Source: Candidatus Woesearchaeota archaeon (GTDB taxonomy: Archaea > Nanobdellota > Nanobdellia > Woesearchaeales > B29-G15). Taken from it: a DNA stretch of 64,000 bases. Positions 59,904-64,000 of this stretch are shown piece after piece. The translations under genes and the position numbers were made by a program. The notes under the pieces are model-generated. The model was not told where the DNA came from, made no database searches, and saw nothing but the letters and a program-made list of their open reading frames with translations. The stretch covers positions 16,371-80,370 of the forward strand of contig JAFCCU010000001.1 in assembly GCA_017610005.1 (NCBI GenBank), given 5' to 3'. The first letter of the stretch is position 1, and every line of letters begins with the position of its first letter.

Positions 59904-61445
59904 ATGAATTCAATAGTTATTTCAGATAGGGCGATTACCTCTAAAAGAAGAGATCTTCGCCCAATTCTGAGTAAGGGTTTGTATGGAATTAAAGAGAACT
60001 TAGAAAGTGAGTCTGGTTTGTTTGATATAGTTGTAAACTTTGTTGCAACTTATCAAACAGTAGCAGAAGTATTAAACGAACATTACTCTAAGAATGATAA
60101 GTTTGTCAATTCTTATGCTACATTTATTGCTGCCGAAGCTTGTTTAGAAGATTTAGTGGAACAAGATTTAACTCATGTTGAAAATGGGCAAAATCTATTT
60201 TCAGATAGGGAAGTAGATTTTGGGGAAGGAAGTACAGCAATGAGACTTTTTATGGTAAATTCCTTAGGCCAAGTACTTAGTTCAAATAATAAAAAACCTG
60301 GAGCAAATACACTATTTGATTATTTCAGTTGGTTAAGTTTAGCGGCAAGAGACACATCTGACTCACCTGAAATTGAAGCGTTGGTAAGGGGAGCTTATGC
60401 GTCTAAGATAACTTTAGAAGGCCCACCTAAACATGAGTTTTCAGGTTATGAAAGAAAAGATAACCTGACTATCCCAGAAAAAAAGGATATGTCCCAAGGA
60501 TGGGACCATGTAGGAGGGTATGAAGAAGCAAAGGTTTGGCTTAAAAGATGGACAAGTAGGCTAAAAAGACCAAAAGAATATTATGAATCAAGGGGAGGGA
60601 TTGCAAAACATGTCCCTTCAGCTTTTTTACTTGTTGGACCTCCAGGGACAGGAAAAACTACCATGGCAAATTTGTTTGCCAGAATGAGTGGGCTTGATTT
60701 TTATGAGATCTCACTTGGAGAAATAGCGTCAACATATAAAGATGGAACGGCTTTAGCATTGCAAAGAAGAATAGATGATGCTACAAGGGCTGTAAAAAAA
60801 GGATATAAAAAAGGATCTGTAATTTTTATTGATGAAATTGAGGTAGTTGTCCCTCAAAGAAGTTCTCAAAACCAAGAATCAGGTAAGAATGTAAATATTC
60901 TAAACCTTGCAATGAGTGGTAAAAATCAGGTTCCAGGTGTAATATATGTTGCAGCAACAAATCATCCTGAAATGATGGATTGGTCTCAAATACGAAGTGG
61001 TAGATTTGGATATGTGATTAACTTAGGAATTCCAAATGATGAAACTTTGGGAAAAGTCTATGAAAGTTTAATTGGAAGAATTAATACAGAAGTTACAGAA
61101 TACTTGGCAATTGATCCAAGTGTATCAATTGCAGATCTTGTGAAGGCTTCCTCCAATGAACCTAAATTAAAGAAATTAGCACCAGGCCATCAGGTGCTCT
61201 TAAGAGAGGGGGTTTTGTTTGGAGAAAAACTTGATGCATATACTGAAGTTGCTTCGCAAATGGCTACTGGTGAAAGGTTACCTTTTCACCAAATGACTAC
61301 TGGTGCAGATGTAGGTGAAATCTTATCTTATGTTTTCTCGGAAAAATGTGATATGGTCGAAAAGACTGGAGGAATTTGGTCTCCTATTACAACAAAAGAA
61401 ATTATTGAAGGTATTCAATTGTATAAAACAGCGGGGAAGAAATGA
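59904..61445 (+). CDS. Classical AAA ATPase
   Basis: A 513-residue protein. Residues 1-190 are a helical domain with no match I recognise. The AAA module starts at DMSQGWDHVGGYEEAK (about 195-210). Walker A is GPPGTGKT (245-252), Walker B SVIFIDEIE (305-313), sensor 1 AATN (350-353), and the second region of homology ends RSGRFGYVINLGIPN with two candidate arginine fingers (364, 367). The substrate-loop region is YKDGTALALQ. It should form a hexamer that remodels or unfolds proteins, like Vps4/FtsH/p97 AAA domains; no protease domain is present. Its stop overlaps the next ATPase gene (ATGA). The paralogues are plausible clients. Confidence 0.85.
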   Translation: MNSIVISDRAITSKRRDLRPILSKGLYGIKENLESESGLFDIVVNFVATYQTVAEVLNEHYSKNDKFVNSYATFIAAEACLEDLVEQDLTHVENGQNLFSDREVDFGEGSTAMRLFMVNSLGQVLSSNNKKPGANTLFDYFSWLSLAARDTSDSPEIEALVRGAYASKITLEGPPKHEFSGYERKDNLTIPEKKDMSQGWDHVGGYEEAKVWLKRWTSRLKRPKEYYESRGGIAKHVPSAFLLVGPPGTGKTTMANLFARMSGLDFYEISLGEIASTYKDGTALALQRRIDDATRAVKKGYKKGSVIFIDEIEVVVPQRSSQNQESGKNVNILNLAMSGKNQVPGVIYVAATNHPEMMDWSQIRSGRFGYVINLGIPNDETLGKVYESLIGRINTEVTEYLAIDPSVSIADLVKASSNEPKLKKLAPGHQVLLREGVLFGEKLDAYTEVASQMATGERLPFHQMTTGADVGEILSYVFSEKCDMVEKTGGIWSPITTKEIIEGIQLYKTAGKK

Positions 61446-63331
61446 GGCATGATCTAACTGCGGAAGGGAGAACTACCTGGGCAAAGCGTTACTTAACTGA
61501 CAGGGCAGATTTGGTTACTTTTGCTAATGATGTTGAAGATGTTTATCAGGCAATCTTAACTTCAAGAACGGTTGCCGAATTAGATGAGATAAGACAAGAA
61601 CTTCATCCATATTTTATAATGAGAGACGCATGGAACTTTAATCCAACTCCTCAGGCATTCCACTTGAAAAGGCTTTTGGGTGTTGTAGATAAGGTGGATA
61701 CATTGTCAAAACAGATGGCTGGACTATTGGGTGTTAAGCTACAAGAATTGCCAAAGTCAGCAGATTTAAACCCAAATAGATATAACCTTTTATGGGAAGT
61801 TGCTGGAGAATTAGGAATTGATTTAAATTGTGAATTTCCAAAAGAAAGACCACTTGATGAAAAATTAAAAGAGCTAAGATCTCTTGAGGATTTACCATTA
61901 GAAGAGCTTTTGGAAGAGCCCCCATTATTTGGCGACCCTTCAGTTTTAGAAGAAGAGGTTATGCGCCCTAGTCCTAAATCTTCAATAGGAAAATACATGC
62001 AAGAACTCTCTTCTGGACACGTAGATGTTACAAAAAGAACTCCTCAAGGAAAAAAAATCTTAAGAAGACCAGAAGTTACAAAATCAAGTTTTCAAGCAGT
62101 TCTTGAGTTTTTTAGTAGTGAAGGATTAATTGGTGAAGAAAGATTGGCTTTAGTTGAAACTCTTGCAGCAATTCATCAGATTCCTTTAGGGGTTGAAAGT
62201 TTAAGTGGCTCCGGGAAAAGTAAGTCAGTTGACATTTTAATGAAAATGCTTCCAGAATCAGCAGTATATGTTGTAGGGTTGCAATCTCCTAAAGCAATGC
62301 ATTATGATAGTATTAATGTTAATAAAACTAAAATAATATATATCCCTGAGTTACAAAAAGCAATGAATTCTAGAGACCCATTTATAATCGATGTTGTGAA
62401 AGATCTTTTTGAAAAAAAAGATAGTGATTTTACTTCTTTAGATCCAAGCAGGAAGGTTAGAAAAAGAACAATCAAGGGAGATAAGGGAATAATTTTTACT
62501 TTGGCTGTAGAAAATGCTTACAAGTATGATACAGAAACTGCAAGAAGATTTATGAGAGAATATACTGACCCTTCTAAGGAACAAACAAAGAGAGTTATTG
62601 CTGGTAAAACTTTAATGAAAAGGCATCCAGTTTTGGCAGGAGAATTTGCAATGGACCCAACAACTAGAACAGAACTTTTATCACATGTAGCTGCTTGTCT
62701 AGAAATTAGCGACAAGAAATATGAGATTCCATTTGCGGATTATCTCCAAGCATTTATCCCCTTAACGTTGAAGGCTAGAAGTTATGATGATTATTATTTT
62801 GGTATGATCGAGGCAGTTAGCCATTTTCATTATTCAGACCGTTTGTCATCAGAAGGAATTACATATGTAGAACTTTCAGATGCATATGCAGTACACGAAC
62901 TTGCTTGGCATCAGTTTTGTAAATCACTTTTAGGAATTCCTTTAATCGGCGAACAAGTCTTAGAATTATTAGACCCCGAAGAAATTGATAAAAATTCTTT
63001 TTCAAACATCTTTGAAGGAGTTAGAGCTCAGATTCCAACAATAAGAAAGGATGTTGTCCAAAAGACAATAGATAGTCTAGAAAGGGCAAATTTGATTGAA
63101 GGAGTTGATGGATATGGGGCTCCACATTATAGACAAATTGGAGATTTGAGTGTTTTTAATCAACAAATTGATTGGCAAGAAGCATGGGACGAAGGTTATG
63201 CTTTTATGGAGCAATATTGCCCAAATAAAGCTAAAGAATGGGCTACAAGACAAATTAAAGATGGAGTAGTTGTTGGATACCATCCATTGACAGGAGAGGT
63301 GAAAGAACTTGCGAAATCAAATATTTCATAG
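61442..63331 (+). CDS. P-loop ATPase resembling primase/helicase-type proteins of mobile elements
   Basis: A 629-residue protein. The P-loop is SLSGSGKSKS (253-262), followed by SPKAMHYDS and a Walker B-like strand KTKIIYIPELQ (296-305). Then comes GDKGIIFTLAVENAY (sensor-like) and ETARRFMREYTDPSKEQT (365-382). This order matches, in my reading, P-loop modules of CHC2-primase-like/helicase proteins on integrative elements (GPSGSGKS, then IEELEG, then a t-R-l..vDeS-x-EQT motif). The N-terminal 200 residues are helical. The C-terminus has a winged-helix-like RKDVVQKTIDSLERANLI. It could act on DNA or be repurposed. The next gene starts inside its end. Confidence 0.6.
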   Translation: MRHDLTAEGRTTWAKRYLTDRADLVTFANDVEDVYQAILTSRTVAELDEIRQELHPYFIMRDAWNFNPTPQAFHLKRLLGVVDKVDTLSKQMAGLLGVKLQELPKSADLNPNRYNLLWEVAGELGIDLNCEFPKERPLDEKLKELRSLEDLPLEELLEEPPLFGDPSVLEEEVMRPSPKSSIGKYMQELSSGHVDVTKRTPQGKKILRRPEVTKSSFQAVLEFFSSEGLIGEERLALVETLAAIHQIPLGVESLSGSGKSKSVDILMKMLPESAVYVVGLQSPKAMHYDSINVNKTKIIYIPELQKAMNSRDPFIIDVVKDLFEKKDSDFTSLDPSRKVRKRTIKGDKGIIFTLAVENAYKYDTETARRFMREYTDPSKEQTKRVIAGKTLMKRHPVLAGEFAMDPTTRTELLSHVAACLEISDKKYEIPFADYLQAFIPLTLKARSYDDYYFGMIEAVSHFHYSDRLSSEGITYVELSDAYAVHELAWHQFCKSLLGIPLIGEQVLELLDPEEIDKNSFSNIFEGVRAQIPTIRKDVVQKTIDSLERANLIEGVDGYGAPHYRQIGDLSVFNQQIDWQEAWDEGYAFMEQYCPNKAKEWATRQIKDGVVVGYHPLTGEVKELAKSNIS

Positions 63332-64000
63332 AGGAAAAACCTTACTTGGGATTTTGCAATCTGAGCAATGGGTTTTAGATGCACCTGTGTTAAGGGCGGC
63401 CGTGTCAGTTTCTCAATTCAACGCCCTTGTAGGAATTAGTACCTCAAAAGACCCAATTGGCACCTTAGTTGATATTATTGGAAAAATAAGAAATGCAGAA
63501 GAAATTTTACCAGATTATGAATCTCTAAGCAATGTACAAGACTTCTGGGAAAGAGATGAAAAAAATGCAAGATATATTCGTGCTGGATTAGATACATATG
63601 AAGATGCTGTTGAAAATTTGCCCTTAATTACAAAACAAGTTGGAATAGAAATAGAAAGTTTAGCAAGAAGAATAGAGAAAAATTATGTAGAAGAGATAAC
63701 AGAAGGAATAAGACCTTCTCAAGCAATATCCTTGTATCAGGAATTAAGAGCTAAATTACCCGATTGGAGTAGCCCAAATGAAAGAATAGATTTCTACCTT
63801 AAATCAGAAGAAGCAATTGAAGATATCCAATCACAACTTTTGGCATTAGGGAGAGACCAATCTATTTTCCCTGAAACACTTGCAAAAGGAGACCATGTAA
63901 AATTACTTGTTAAAAGAATTGAAAAATTAGTTTCAGAAGGCAACCCTGATTGGAGCGAGAGTTATTTTGCAAGAGAATTAAGAGATGTACAAGCCTACCA
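63309..64000 (+). CDS. Helical protein, truncated by the window edge
   Basis: The frame is open from TTG 63309 to the last base (230 codons seen). The start is supported by GAGGTGA (63296-63302) 6 nt upstream; it lies inside the end of the preceding gene, as is usual in this train. The sequence is charged and helical. Three segments look related: ILPDYESLSNVQDFWERDEK, LPDWSSPNERIDFYLKSEE and NPDWSESYFARELRDV, suggesting a repeat of about 75-100 residues with a conserved (P)D-(W/Y)-x-S-x(5-6)-(F/Y) pattern. Function unknown. Confidence 0.6.
   Translation, partial: MRNQIFHRGKTLLGILQSEQWVLDAPVLRAAVSVSQFNALVGISTSKDPIGTLVDIIGKIRNAEEILPDYESLSNVQDFWERDEKNARYIRAGLDTYEDAVENLPLITKQVGIEIESLARRIEKNYVEEITEGIRPSQAISLYQELRAKLPDWSSPNERIDFYLKSEEAIEDIQSQLLALGRDQSIFPETLAKGDHVKLLVKRIEKLVSEGNPDWSESYFARELRDVQAY

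Noticed and set aside
46092..64000. Type VI secretion, gas-vesicle or archaellum cluster
   Set aside because: Kinase, phosphatase and ATPase genes alone suggested it, but no sheath, tube, GvpA, FlaI/FlaJ or ClpV-type protein is recognisable.

Overview
The window is a piece of an AT-rich archaeal chromosome. Informational genes are archaeal: ribosomal protein L37Ae, RNA polymerase subunits P and L, KEOPS subunit Pcc1, prefoldin beta and a UPF0147 protein. Promoters show archaeal BRE/TATA boxes, and ribosome binding sites match GGTGA/GAGGTG. A bacterial-type MetK, class III (pilin-like) signal peptides and giant LamG/kelch/Cys-rich surface proteins together suggest a DPANN archaeon of the Woesearchaeota/Pacearchaeota type. 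That placement is an inference from gene content, not from a tree.

Region by region. 0-3.5 kb: end of a metallophosphoesterase gene, thioredoxin, MetK, a membrane protein and a low-complexity protein. 3.5-18.2 kb (minus strand): an operon with two pilin-like proteins, two giant secreted proteins (about 1930 and 1968 residues) and a small methyltransferase, linked by 4-nt overlaps or direct abutment except at the methyltransferase, whose start is less certain. 18.3-28.6 kb: housekeeping genes, including an NSUN-type RNA methyltransferase, Ca2+/cation antiporter, tRNA-Pro(TGG) followed by a 147-bp tandem duplication, the rpl37ae-rpoP-pcc1-pfdB-UPF0147 operon, Nudix, MscS-like, ASCH, Fic, CutA, transglutaminase-like, cis-prenyltransferase and nucleoside phosphorylase genes. 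28.7-40.7 kb: a 3570-residue surface protein and a coupled membrane-anchored partner. 40.7-45.9 kb: AMMECR1, RpoL, an ITPase-like pyrophosphatase, a two-part ThyX-like protein, ferritin and a TrmB-family regulator.

46.0-64.0 kb (plus strand, running off the end) is the most unusual part. It is one tightly packed gene train of at least 17 genes. In order it holds a divergent malate/lactate-dehydrogenase-like protein fused to a beta-rich C-terminus, a PP2C-type phosphatase, a Hanks-type Ser/Thr kinase, seven tandem paralogues of a family I do not recognise, a small internally duplicated membrane protein, three helical or coiled-coil proteins, a classical AAA ATPase, a second P-loop ATPase resembling primase/helicase-type proteins of mobile elements, and the start of another helical protein. 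The seven paralogues share an N-terminal tag (about D-S-V-R-x-R-I-D-x-L-L), a central [IVL]YVPFW-like strand and a C-terminal FNGFGEY-like motif. I infer a phosphorylation-controlled multi-subunit assembly remodelled by ATPases; its function is unknown.

A second thread is a family of 7-bp tandem repeats found in two neighbouring genes (2.6-3.9 kb) and beside tRNA-Pro (21.0-21.2 kb). In both genes they are translated.
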